The notes below the pieces were generated by a model, which did not search any database, was not told the DNA's origin, and worked only from the letters and a program-made list of their open reading frames with translations. From positions 11,791,167 to 11,855,166 of the forward strand of contig CM046295.1 of the NCBI GenBank assembly GCA_025267735.1: a stretch of 64,000 bases of DNA, in the 5' to 3' direction. This stretch comes from Mactra quadrangularis. Lineage: Eukaryota; Mollusca; Bivalvia; Venerida; Mactridae. Numbering within the stretch: the first letter of the stretch is position 1; each line of letters opens with the position of its first letter. Shown piece after piece: positions 24,123 through 35,766 of this stretch. Position numbers and translations under genes: made by a program.

Positions 24123-24393
24123 TATAGCTAGTTTAGGATAACTTGAGACAAACGACTCAGTCTGTTTACATATTTGGGACAAATGTATTAAATAAAACAG
24201 GGAGGACAGCTGATTTTGCGTAATGAAAGTATTAAACATGTCTTAATGCGTGGAACGTGTGTTCTCGTACTAAATTAAATACATCAAAAACACACTGATA
24301 ATAGTCGATAATTACGTGCACTAAACTTAAATCCACCTGTGTATAAAAATGGTATCGTTGTATTTTGTCTCAAGTTATCCTAAACGAGCTATA
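24123..24393. mobile_element. MITE with ~30 bp terminal inverted repeats
   Basis: The left end (TAGTTTAGGATAACTTGAGA and flanks) is the reverse complement of the right end (TCTCAAGTTATCCTAAACGA and flanks, 24,364-24,393), with 1-2 mismatches. The ~270 bp element has no coding capacity. Confidence 0.8.
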
Positions 24394-24891
24394 TCTTCAA
24401 TGCGATGGTGAAAGTTTATTTGTGTCGAAGGTAAAACCCCTAATATTTTAATTCCATATATAGTCGATTAAAGTATAGTCTATAACTGACGAATTAAGTC
24501 AAATAAATTTTAAGAAGTACTAGATGGGAGCCCGCGCAAGCACGGGCTTTAGGTAATGACAATACAGGGAAATAACCGCTGCGGGGAGTTTGGTCTATTT
24601 TTAGTTTTATATAGAACTATTTTTAGATACAAAAAACCCACTATTTTTGTTGATTTTTGGCAGTTTTTGCAAATATCAAGAGGCTTTGTCAAAAAAGAAT
24701 TGACAACTTGATATGCCGGTATATAGGTGCTCTAGCGACAAACAAAAGATTTATTCAAAGCTGCGCAGTTTTTTCCACAAAACAAGAAACTCGCAAATTT
24801 AATAGTGTAGATATGATTACTAGTTTGTCATAAATCCAAACGACTACAGCTTACCGAAATTCTTTAGAAATACACATTTGCGAATTATACT

Positions 24892-25509
24892 TATAGTGCG
24901 TACAAAAAAACAAAACGTGTTTTGGTAAACATTAAAAATGAGACAATTCATTTCAGGGGTAGGCAGTAATGAAAATAAAATTTGTGTAATTCATTTTAAC
25001 AAAATTAGCATGGTTGATAAACCACCACCACTTAGTAAATCATGTTTGTTATGGTCTAACGCTTTTCATTACACCAACAACTAAGACACAAGTAAAACAT
25101 ATCACAATTGTTTATTTTAAAGACATCCTGGGCATCCCTCGTCGTGGGTTATAGTGCGTACAAAAAAACAAAACACTGTTTATAATAACAATAGAATAAA
25201 CTAATTCACTACGAGGGACGTTCAGGATGACAATAACATAAACATGTGATATGTTTTATGATTGTCTTAGTTGTTAGTGTAATGGAAAATAATTTTTACC
25301 AACACAAGCACGATTTACCAACAAATGGTGGTATCCATCATGCTAATTTTGTTACAATGAAATACACACATTTTATTTTCATTACTGCCTACCCTACAAA
25401 TGGATTGTCTCATTTCTAATGTTTACCAAAACACGCTTTGTTTTTTGTACGCACTATAGTTCATTGTATTGTTATTATAAACAGTGTGGTTTTTTTTGTA
25501 CGCACTATA
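24892..25509. mobile_element. Foldback/compound MITE with TATAGTGCGTACAAAAAA ends
   Basis: Four copies of the terminus TATAGTGCGTACAAAAAA occur: direct at 24,892 and 25,150, inverted ending at 25,458 and 25,509. The arm 24,892-25,147 is a diverged reverse complement of about 25,201-25,458. A ~50 bp module with ACTGTTTATAATAACAAT lies in the centre and, inverted, at the right end. Confidence 0.8.
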
Positions 25510-26442
25510 GACAACGGTGGCCCACTCTCATCCAATCAAATTGCTTAAAAAGTGTTTGATAAATCTTATACCACACGGTTAAGTGTTTGATATTATCAGA
25601 CCGTTTTCTCCGTGCTTAAAACTCGAGAAAACAGTGCGTGAAAGTATGGGGTGGATCCAGACTTTTCAAGTTGGGCGCACACTAAAAACAAAATGCAATG
25701 TTATAGTTTGTATTAAATCGGCAATGAAAATTGGAAAGCTTTTATTCATGATCTCATCTGTCGATCAGCATAAGCCATGGAATAGTACAACCTATTGTAA
25801 AAAGTCTAGATCAACCCCATTATCAGTTTAATGCAATCAACTGCTGAGTATATACATGTAGATTTTCAAGGTGAAATGTTTCAATAAGCTTATCTGTATT
25901 GTTTTGAAAGCCAACCGAAGTTTTGAGAAATTATCTGTCCTAATTGGCTATTACTGGGAGACAAGGAAGCGCATTATTTGTTTAGTCTAAAAACTGTTGT
26001 AAACGAATGTTTTATTGAGTTCATCCGAACAAGTTCATACGATATGTTATGTTAATTTAAAGAAAACCAAGAAACTATAATTAAGACAGAAACTTTTCAA
26101 TCAATAGTTTTTTTGATAGTTCATACTTGCAACAAAACAAATATTGTTAAGGCGTCCTCGTGCACAAATGTTTGTATAACATTATGTATTTTACTATGCA
26201 ATTGAGATTTTTCTACCATTTATGTTCACGAAATTGGTCTTGATGGTTTTGAAGCAGGTGAACAAAAATATAGGTAGGGTTTGATTCAAAGTTCCACTTG
26301 TTCCTACATTATGGAACGACCAGTTTTATGTGACACAATGTTTCATTGGCAAAATATGTTAGCATGCGTATATACGTAGGGGTGGTGGTTTAACAGCCAC
26401 ACTAAGTTTGTTAAAATAAATCACACAACCTTTATTTTCAAT

Positions 26443-26520
26443 ACATTCTCTTTCCCAGAGTCTAATAGGATTCTCAATACTAGTATTGAGAATCCTACTA
26501 GACTCTGGGAACGAGAATGT
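26443..26520. repeat. 78 bp near-perfect palindrome
   Basis: Two 39-base arms meet without a spacer at CAATACTAGTATTG. Pairing fails at only two positions. It can extrude a cruciform or, if transcribed, form a perfect hairpin. Confidence 0.9.
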
Positions 26521-27139
26521 TTTCAATACTGCCATGCAAGTAAATTTTGTCACTTGGTGAGTCGAATTAAGAACAAAAAAGTCCGTCACAAATGGATTTG
26601 GTTGAATATATGCAGAAATATTCTTTATTTATCTATGTAAAAACAAGTGAGTAATATCTACTGTCTTATTCACTGAGCCACACGTACTGAATGATTAATT
26701 TAAGTCCTCACAAGAATTAATACTTTGTCACTGTACCACAATAGTGTGGACTCATGTGCCATGTTCAGTTGAAAATTGATGAAGGACTGGATTGTCTTAT
26801 TTTAACGTTAACACACGTACCGTACTGGTTTGAAATACACGTACCGTACTGGTTTTGAAATTTGCATACGTATAACTACGTAATTTTGCAGATTATGTGA
26901 TATATATAAATGTGAAACTGCATTGGCACCATTTCCTATCTATTAAACCCCTCGTGATATGATTGTTAGAAAGGCATTTGTGGAAAGGAACTCGAATGTA
27001 AAATGGGCAATTATTTTGGAAAAATTCTAACTGAATAAATTAAAGACCTATAAAAATTTTGTTACAACAGGATCTAATTTTATTTAATTGATAGTTAAAT
27101 AAATTCAGTATACCTTTAACTTTAAATATTTTGAGGGGA

Positions 27140-27385
27140 ATTAAATGAGACAGGAAATAAAGCGCCATGATCGTGCGACCACATGCACGACTCATGCAGA
27201 TCGGTTCGTCTCCATTCGGAGACAAACACCAAAATCAACAGCGTAAGCCAACTCCTAGCAAAACATGAACAGCTCTGGTAACCATGCATTATTTCCTTTC
27301 TCTATGAAAAAGGAATGGCATGGTGTTTAGGAACGACCAGAGCCAGTCAAATGCTTCGCTTAAAAAGGGCAAACGCTTGGCTATA
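27140..27385. repeat. Structured repeat, copy 3
   Basis: Diverged copy of 18,126-18,390. The small hairpin here is GTCTCC-attc-GGAGAC (27,208-27,223), with paired changes relative to copy 2. The long hairpin has outer arms GCTCTGGT (27,272-27,279) and ACCAGAGC (27,336-27,343). Confidence 0.75.
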
Positions 27386-28838
27386 TGTATGACATTTAAG
27401 TCAAAATAACGACATACACATCAAAATTGTGATGTTTTCTAACACAAATTAAATACTAACGAATGGGTTGTCAAAGTAAGCAGTTTATTATGTCAATTAA
27501 ATTCAATTGGTTTCTAATTCTGTCTTACTTAAGCTTGCAGATTCTTTGTTTATTATTTAACTAGATATTTAAATATTATTACAAAAATATATTGAAGACT
27601 TATCAAATTAATCAAAAACAAAACTTATACAGTCACGCGTTATATTTTGTATATTTCTATACCCTGTGTTTAAAATCATAAACATGCCCCCGGGGCGTAT
27701 ATTTAATATAATTATCAATACGATTTACTTAGGCAAGGGAGTTAAATAGGATCTTAGCACTTGCCATTGTTGCCTCCCTTTGTGCCAATTTAATGTAATT
27801 TTTAATAACAAATAGTAAGGCCTATATGCTTTTTAAATCTTGACCGTTTTATTTTCTTTCTTTTTCTATATTTTTCTTTATGTACTTTTTATTTTACATT
27901 ATTTTTATGAGAAATAATGGTCTAAATTGAATGTTCACACGTTTACTAGTTATAACAATGTTAAAAAGTGATGAAATATATAAAACAATAACATGTACTT
28001 ACAGCTTAATAGTGCTCCTGGTTAGCATAAACAGTATTTAGTTCTGTGATAAAGAATTATTCCTATGACGAATCACCACTGTGATTATTTATCAAATATA
28101 ATTGTTAATTTGAATCTTTTATAATTGTTTAACTGCACATTATGTACATAAGCACATTGATAATATTTACATTCATGAATAACACTATCTAATTGTGTTT
28201 ATGAGTTTTAATTAGCTTTCGCACGAAATTCACGATACAAAATTTAATATCGTTTGTTTAAGTTCAAGGCCCACTATATTATTCAGAGATTTATGTGGCT
28301 TTAAGATAGCAGTAGTATAAACACGTGACAAAATAAATGAAAATGGACATTATAAACTTACAATTTCATACCCGTTGTCTAAGTCGGATAGAATACGCGT
28401 AGCAGTTTGATATGGGATTTATCAAACTGCTACAGGTCGTATTCTAGGTCATGCGTGTTTTTGTACTTTAACCAATAGACTTGCCCACTAAATAGGGGAA
28501 AAAACTGATGCATAAACAGCAATCTTCTAAATTAAACATACCAATTTGTTATTTAACATGTATTTAATTAGTGTATATCCACATTTAAATTTTATATGAT
28601 GATAATTATGTTTATAAAATAAGTGTAAACTCACTAAACTGTAAAATTGTAAAAATAATTCAACCCTAAATATTGGTGTGTATTGAAACTGGCTATGTTT
28701 ATATACGCAATGTTTACGTGGACGACCTGTACTCATGCTCTATCCTATACAAAAAAATACCTGACCATCATACTTATTAATGGTTGGCCAATTCAATTAG
28801 TCCAATTCTTAAGATTAGCATAGATTGACCGATAATAT
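27386..28838. other. Intergenic; one hairpin
   Basis: No gene seen. An inverted repeat at about 28,391-28,446 has arms GTAGCAGTTTGATA and TATCAAACTGCTAC around a short loop, with outer GAATAC/GTATTC pairing. Confidence 0.5.
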
Positions 28839-29134
28839 TTATTTTTATTTATTTATTGATTGGAGTTAACGCCGTGTCAACACAATTTTAGGTCATTTTA
28901 CGGCGTCCAGTGCACCTAACCTAGCTTTCCTGGACCATTGTCTCTAACCAGTACTCACCTACCCTTCTACAAGGCCGGAAACTTCTCCATATTATCTAAT
29001 CAATGGAGGAAAATCGACATTATTGTCAAATTTTCATGGAAGGGTATAACCTCCCCGGATGAGGTTCGAACCCGCACCCCCTCGGACACGAGTATCCAAA
29101 TCCCGGCGCGCTACCAACTGCACTATCGACCCGG
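28839..29134 (-). mobile_element. tRNA-derived SINE, family B
   Basis: Third full copy of family B. It differs from the 8,157 copy by a few bases in the head (TAGTGCAGTTGGTAGCG) and ends in a (AAAT)n-type tail. Confidence 0.88.
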
Positions 29135-29496
29135 ATTGAAGAACAATAAAGGCAATGGTATGAAGAAAGGGAATGTCAGAGGAAATAATTTCTAAAATTA
29201 TATTGTATATTTATTGATTTCACGAAATATGCTCTAAACACAGATTCGGATTTGGGTCAAAAGTGATAAAATTCTTGTTTTCTGTCATAGTTTAAGGCAT
29301 TATTTTTTAAGCTTACTTAAGGTGGGTCGGTACCTTACTCGGAGAAAAAAAAGAAAAAAAAATATGTTCACCGATTATGATGGTTGGTTGTGTTTTTGCT
29401 TGAGTGAAAAAATATGGACTAAAGTACTATTAAATTGGATATATGTGACAAAATTTGACTGGATATATTAAGTTAAAGTGAAGCTATCAGGATACA

Positions 29497-30609
29497 ATGG
29501 GAAAATCGGGAAATAAAAAACGAAAAAATAGTAGATCTAGCAAAGGAGAAACCCCACAACCAAACAGGGGAACAAAGGAACCCAAAAAAGCGGGAACTGA
29601 AGATTTTATTGATGGCTTAAATAATCGCTTCTCAGCGTTACAAAATACGAATTTGGAGAACGACCAAGCTTCAAATACATCTCAGGTGAATGATTCGTTC
29701 TATACATTATTGAACATTGAGAATAATTGTGTTTTTTCCACTAACGAGTCAGACTACATGGACAAAATGGCGAACATTACACAAGTTAGTGACATTGTAA
29801 ACAACCAAAATACACAGTCAAACGTGAATGTGGGTCAAGTTCATTCAAACTTAGTTAACTCTAGTAGTAACGTAAATGACAAATCACAACAATCAGGTGA
29901 CCACGGGTCAAGTGTAAGCCAGAAGAATGATGATCAGAGAAACACGCCTAGCACGAGTTTACATGGGCCAACAAATTCAGATATTGTGGCGTTATTGGGC
30001 CAAATGGATTTAAAATTCACCGGTAAACTGACTGAAATTGACAAAAGACTTAGTACTCTTGACTGTTTGGAGAAAAAAGTTGATGGCTTTGATAAGGAGT
30101 TGAAAAAACTGTGGCTATATATTGACACAAATACAAAGGCGTCAAATGATAAGATAGACAAGGTAGAATCTAGAGTACATGTAACTGAAGTGGATCTGGA
30201 CGGAGCCAGGAGCAAGCTACTAGATCTAGAAAAGGAAAATATTAAGATGAAAGATGAAGTAAATTACATGAAATCTCAAAGCATGAGGAATAACCTAATA
30301 TTCGGAAATATACCGGAGGAAAAAGATGAAAAGCCACAAAGAACCGAAGAAATCGTTCGCAACTTTATGATTTACAAGCTTAAGATCGCTCAAAATGTTG
30401 TTGATAGTATGAAGATTGAGAGAGCACATCGTATGGGAAACGACCAAAGAGGTCAAAGAGAGAGACGAATAGTGTGCAAGTTTAGTTTTCATAGAGATAG
30501 AGAAATGGTACGTGGACAAAGTAAAAACCTACATAGTACGAATTTTTACGTGTCTGAACAATTTCCACCGGAAATCGCCGCTAAGAGAAGAATCCTATTA
30601 CAAAAATGA
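29497..30609 (+). CDS. LINE ORF1 protein (coiled-coil RNA-binding)
   Basis: 370 residues as read. The first ~170 are polar and Asn/Ser-rich with a basic start (KSGNKKRKNSRSSKGE). Residues ~195-265 are heptad-like and predict a coiled coil (VDGFDKELKKLWLYIDTN and on). Residues ~265-370 (RRNNLIF-type block SMRNNLIFGNIPEEKDE, then IERAHRMG) match the RRM-like core of L1-type ORF1 proteins. These proteins bind the element's RNA in a ribonucleoprotein particle. The frame stops at TGA 30,607-30,609, but the next frame carries the expected family C-terminus (GHQAWVSYDTLYVNGK) to TAG 30,687-30,689, so one base has slipped in the A5 run at 30,602-30,606. Confidence 0.85.
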   Translation: MGKSGNKKRKNSRSSKGETPQPNRGTKEPKKAGTEDFIDGLNNRFSALQNTNLENDQASNTSQVNDSFYTLLNIENNCVFSTNESDYMDKMANITQVSDIVNNQNTQSNVNVGQVHSNLVNSSSNVNDKSQQSGDHGSSVSQKNDDQRNTPSTSLHGPTNSDIVALLGQMDLKFTGKLTEIDKRLSTLDCLEKKVDGFDKELKKLWLYIDTNTKASNDKIDKVESRVHVTEVDLDGARSKLLDLEKENIKMKDEVNYMKSQSMRNNLIFGNIPEEKDEKPQRTEEIVRNFMIYKLKIAQNVVDSMKIERAHRMGNDQRGQRERRIVCKFSFHRDREMVRGQSKNLHSTNFYVSEQFPPEIAAKRRILLQK

Positions 30610-30689
30610 AAGAGGAAAGGGATAAAGGACACCAAGCATGGGTATCGTATGATACATTATACGTCAATGGTAAAGCTGTTAAAGAATAG

Positions 30690-33600
30690 GAAGTCGGGAG
30701 TGAACTTAACTGTTTAATATGGAATTGTAATGGACTTAGTACTAAAAAAAGGGAAGACACTAACTTTTCATCATTTTTAACTAGGTATGATATTATAATC
30801 CTTACTGAAGCATGGACAAACAAAAATAGCAAAATTGATTTAGATGGATATTTTTGTTATAATTATTTTCGAAAGTATAGACACCGTAAAGCTAAACGTG
30901 ACAGTGGCGGTATTGTAATATACGTAAAAAAATGGTGTATCAGTTGTAAAAAATGTTCATGATACAATATTATGGTTAAAATTGGACAGCTCTTACTTTG
31001 GATTTGAATCTGATATATATTTTGCTGCTGTGTATATGTGGAGTGATAATTCTCCTATGTCAAATGTAATAGATGTAGACTTGTATGATTGTCTCCGTAA
31101 TGATATTAATTATTTTGAATCCAAGGGTATGGTATTAGTATCAGGTGATTTTAATGCTAGAACTTCGTGTAAACAGGATTCTATTATGTGTGATAGATAT
31201 ATACCGGACATTGATGATGATTGTTATATAACCGATACTATATTACCACGAATTTCTATGGACAAGGGGAGTAACTCTCAGGGTACTAAATTATTGGATC
31301 TATGTAAGTCTACATCACTTCGTATCATGAACGGTAGAGTAGGTTCTGATTTTGGGATTGGTTCATACACATGTTATAATAATAAAGGGTCGAGCGTAAT
31401 TGATTATGTACTAATGAAAGACTCAAATTTTTGCCGCGTAAGCAACTTTGAAGTTCTTCCGTTTAATGAATATAGCGACCATGCACCTTTAATATTAGGC
31501 TTGTCACGCATGAATAATGTTACCAATTTTAATACAGGGACAGAGACCGAGCGTATTAGTTGGAAATCTGAAGAGCGAGAGTGTTATAGAGCTGGTTTAA
31601 TAGAGAAACTACCACAAATAAATGAATTAATGACAGGATATAATATCAATGAGCTAGTAGAATCGTTCACAAAAATCATCCGAGAAGTTTCCGACCCAAT
31701 GTTTGTTAAACACGCGACTAAATACCCGCGGTTTCAATCCAATAACAAAAGTGATGATACTAAATGGTTCGACAATGAATGCCGTAACGCAAAACTATTG
31801 TACAAAAATGCATTGCGTATATTCAATAATTCTCGCTCAGAAGTAAATAGAACTGAACTTTGTCGATTGAAAACCGCCTACAAAAATTTAATTAAAAAGA
31901 AACAAAGAATCTATCGCTTTAGTCGATGTAAAAAATTTGAATCATTAAAGAAATCAAGACCTCGCGACTTTTGGAGGTATTTTAAAACACAACAACATAC
32001 CAGCGCGACAAACGTACCTCTCGATGAATTTAAAAACTATTTCGAGTCAATGTTTGCGGATGTGAATCGCACTTATCACGAAGATTCCGAGCATTTCAAC
32101 AATTCGCATGACTTTGATAACAACGAATCGTCATACGAGAACCTCAACGTACCGATAACGTATGATGAAGTCCGTAAGGCCATACAAAAAATGAAAACTA
32201 ATAAATCACCCGGAGAAGATAAGTTATTGAATGAGTATTTTATAGAAGCTAGTGACATTTTAGCCGGTCATTTAACGGAAATTTTCAATAAGATTCTCGA
32301 CCAAGGCATATATCCAGAGGCTTGGACTCGCGGTGTTATTATACCATTATTCAAGAAGGGAGGTAACTACTACGATGTGTCTGGGTACAGGGGGATAACT
32401 CTTCTGAGTAATTTTGGTAAATTATTTTCATGTATATTAAATAAACGCATATCTGACTGGGCGGAACAAAACGTGGCTATATCAGACGCACAGTTTGGTT
32501 TCAGGCCTGGTAGATCCACCATAGATGCTGTTTTTATCTTACAGTCGTTATTACAAAAACTAATAGGGGAAAACAAAAGACTATACTGTAGTTTTATTGA
32601 TCTTAAACGTTGTTTTGATTCAATTTATCGACATGCCTTATGGTGGAAACTACATAAATATGGTTTAAATGGGAAAATTTTGCGGATTATTCGAAATATG
32701 TACCAGTCTGTCAAATCATGCGTTAAATATTGTGATAACTACTCAGATTATTTTGATATTTCCGTCGGTCTTCGCCAGGGTGAAATTTTATCACCCATAT
32801 TATTTTCTCTCTTTGTCGGAGATTTAGAATTGTTTTTACAAGATAGAATAGAGAGTGGCTTAACTTTAAATGATATTTGTATTATATTACTTTTGTTCGC
32901 AGATGACATGGTCATTCTCGGTCTGACCCCCGAAGATTTACAACTATCATTAGATAAATTACACGAGTATTGCTCTACATGGGGGTTAGAAGTTAACGTA
33001 CAAAAAACCAAAATAGTTGTTTATCGAAAACGAGGTAGTGTAAATTTACATGAACGTTGGAGCTATGGAAATGAAAATATTGAAATTGTCGACAATTTTA
33101 ATTATCTAGGGGTAACACTTAATTACAAGGGAAGTTTCCATCTAAATACTCAAACATTGTACGGGAAGGGTTTAAAAGCTATGAATGTTTTAATATCTAA
33201 CCTCAAACGGTATGAGACCAAGCCAAAGGTGGCTTCACAATTATTTGATGCTTTTGTTTCTTCCGTCATAACGTTCGGTTGCGAAATATGGGGTTTTACT
33301 AAGTCTAAGCAACTCGAGACATTACATTTGAAATTTTGTAAAACAATACTAGGCGTTAAACAGACGAGTTGTAATGTAAGTGTCTATGGCGAACTAGGTC
33401 GTTTCCCACTACATATAAACCGATTTGTACGAATTTTAAAATATTGGTATAAATTATGTTATAGCGAAAACATTATTATTAAATCTATTGTTGAATCATC
33501 GCTTGATGACGTAAATAAAGGCCACGTTAATTGGTTTAGCAATGTAAAAAAATTATTAGAAAAATATGGATTTCTACATATTTGGCATAATCCATATTCT

Positions 33601-34089
33601 ATAAATATCAAACAGTTTATACCCATATTTAAACAGAGGCTTTTTGACGAGTTTTTACAATCATGGTACAGTAAAAAAGAATCCAGTAGTTCTCTAAAAC
33701 TCTACAATTCTATTAAAGACTATTTTTGTTTAGAAACATACTTGAATACAATTATATCTCGAAAATATAGAACATATCTTACAAAATTACGTATATCTGG
33801 CCTTAATTTAAGAATTCAGACAGGTCGTTACTCAAACACTAGAGTCGAACAAAATCAGCGATTTTGCCAAATTTGTAATTTAATAGACGTCGAAGACGAG
33901 TTTCATTTTATGTTTAAGTGTCCTATGTATGACCATATTCGAAAAATTTACATAAAGAAGTTTTATAGAACTAAACCGAGTATGTTCAAATTCATTAACC
34001 TTTTGAACAGTAGTAATAAATCAGAATTAATTTCTCTTGCGAAATATATAGAAGAAGCTTTAATAATTCGAAATAATGTATTAACCTAA
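30690..34089 (+). pseudogene. LINE ORF2: endonuclease/reverse transcriptase, one frameshift
   Basis: The APE endonuclease starts with LIWNCNGLSTKKRED right after the ORF1 stop, in frame with the ORF1 tail and without an ATG. The frame slips in the A7 run near 30,923-30,930 and continues in the frame of 30,982-34,089 (1,035 codons). That part shows the rest of the endonuclease (VSGDFNART, YSDHAPLILG), the RT (FRPGRSTIDAVF, SFIDLKRCFDSI, the catalytic FADDMVIL) and a C-terminal CQIC...H...C knuckle. It copies the element RNA at a nicked target. With one base restored it would be intact, so it is either recently inactivated or an assembly error. Confidence 0.88.
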
Positions 34090-34495
34090 ATCAATTAGTT
34101 TAAATAAATGTAAATATATTACAAAGTAACATATTATAATAGTTTTGTTTTGATACTATTCTATTACATCAATACTTGATGTGTATATTGTCATTGTCTA
34201 TATGTTGTATTTATCTTTTGATTTAAATGTAATATAATCAGACATTTCTCTGATATTATGTCTCAATGTTTGTCATTGTCATTGTATAATCTTGTTCACC
34301 CGTGTCATTGTAATTTTGTCATGTCTTGTAATATTGTAATATTTTCACGTCATTGTAATTTTGTGATGTTGTCTTATCATGTTATGATCGTTCTGATTGT
34401 GATGTAAGCATTGTATTGTTATAATTGTTAATCACTAGAAACTGTATAGTTTTTGTGAATAAATGTATGTTCTGTTCTGTTCTGTTCTGTTCTGT

Positions 34496-35170
34496 ATGAT
34501 AAAAGTTGGCAGGCAGATACCTTCATGCTTCTTGTTTGTTTTTCTGGTAACCTAAGCGACGTTATCGGTTTTTTCACGAGGTCATGGACGTCACAATGGT
34601 TCGCGCTAAAAACAGGCATGCAAGTATATTAAACCCACATATTTAAAGTATTGAATGGCCGTGGAGAATGATAATTATACCAAAATATTTCTGAAATGTT
34701 GTTGCGTACAATTTTTTGTTTCGATTATCTAAATATCACGTCAGTCGTAAAGATTGTACATTTCATTATGAAATTCAGGGTTTCACGTCTAAAAGTTTTC
34801 CCCAATTGCCGAGTTAAACCGTTTATTTTCATATAAACGCAGAACGATGGTCAAATTCTTTCTGCGGTTTTTGAAAAGTACACACTTTTTGTGTCATTTT
34901 AATGAAATAAAAAAGGAAAGTTAACGTTCTCAGTTTTTCACAATATCACGTTCAAAGTAAAATACCTTTATAACAACGACGTTAATATTACGTTGCGCTG
35001 ACGTTGTGATTTTTACGTTATGTATGTGTAATTTTCTTGTAAATCAAATTTTGTAGTTTATTTTCTGTTCTTAATAAATTTTTGTGACACTCAGTATCTG
35101 GTCTGTTCAAAATAATTTAACATAAGTTAATCAAAGTTGGCTTCTACTTATTTTGGCAACATCTAAAATA
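34496..35170. other. Spacer between LINE and Polinton
   Basis: AT-rich, no gene or repeat recognised. Confidence 0.5.
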
Positions 35171-35176
35171 CATATG
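35171..35176. repeat. Polinton target-site duplication, left
   Basis: CATATG immediately before the terminal inverted repeat; the same six bases follow the right repeat at 57,300-57,305. Six bases is the Polinton norm. The site is itself palindromic, so alone it could be read as an extension of the inverted repeat. Confidence 0.8.
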
Positions 35177-35766
35177 AGTAGTGTAGAAAGGGTGGGGGAA
35201 ATAATACCTTTTTCATGGGCCGAAAAATACCTTTTTTTAGTTTTTGATCCAAGGGAGAGTAATCTCACTAATGTCGCGTTTAACTATCACGGAGTTGTCT
35301 TTCTTGTCCTAGATCCGATATTTGGATGGAACACGAGCGACGACGGTGGAACCATTAAGTTGATATTAAAAGCTGGTGGTCAACATGTGGCACTCATTTC
35401 TTCTTAGAGCTTCACTCACGTAAGATTTCAAATATGGAAAACGCGGAGAAAAAACAGATTTTGGAACGTTATTATTTTAACACCAAAAATCCCGCTGCGT
35501 TTGCCGGTGCTCAGAAATTGTTTAACGTTCTAGATAAGAAGTATCCTGGAACATTTACCGTGAAATTTATACAGCAGTGGCTAAATGATCAAGATGCTTA
35601 TTCTCTGCAGAAGTCGAGAAGACATAGATTCAAGACGGCCAGCGTGCGAGTCTCTGGAATAGGTGAACAATTAGATATTGATTTGTTGTCTATGGTCAAT
35701 TTAGCCGAGGACAACGACGGCGTTCGATTCCTCCTGTGCGCTATAGACATACTCTCCAGACAGCTG
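35177..35766 (+). repeat. Polinton left terminal inverted repeat
   Basis: Pairs with 56,712-57,299 on the opposite strand. The inner end is CAGACAGCTG, after which the two sides diverge completely. It includes the first 111 codons of the integrase gene. Outer ~135 bp and inner ~340 bp are almost identical between ends, while about 35,310-35,410 is much more diverged. Confidence 0.92.

Larger units (their letters stand above)
29497..34495 (+). mobile_element. Non-LTR retrotransposon (LINE), nearly full length
   Basis: Two ORFs in the standard order, ORF1 (coiled coil, RRM-like) then ORF2 (APE endonuclease, reverse transcriptase, C-terminal zinc knuckle). A ~380 bp 3' region ends in five TTCTG repeats (34,470-34,495), a plausible LINE tail. 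The 5' UTR probably begins upstream of 29,497, but I cannot place its start. No target duplication could be identified by eye. Confidence 0.85.

Noticed and set aside
35174..35407. Open frame in the left terminal repeat starting at the ATG of CATATG
   Set aside because: The start codon belongs to the duplicated target site, not to the element, and the right-end copy diverges and stops early. Treated as a chance frame.
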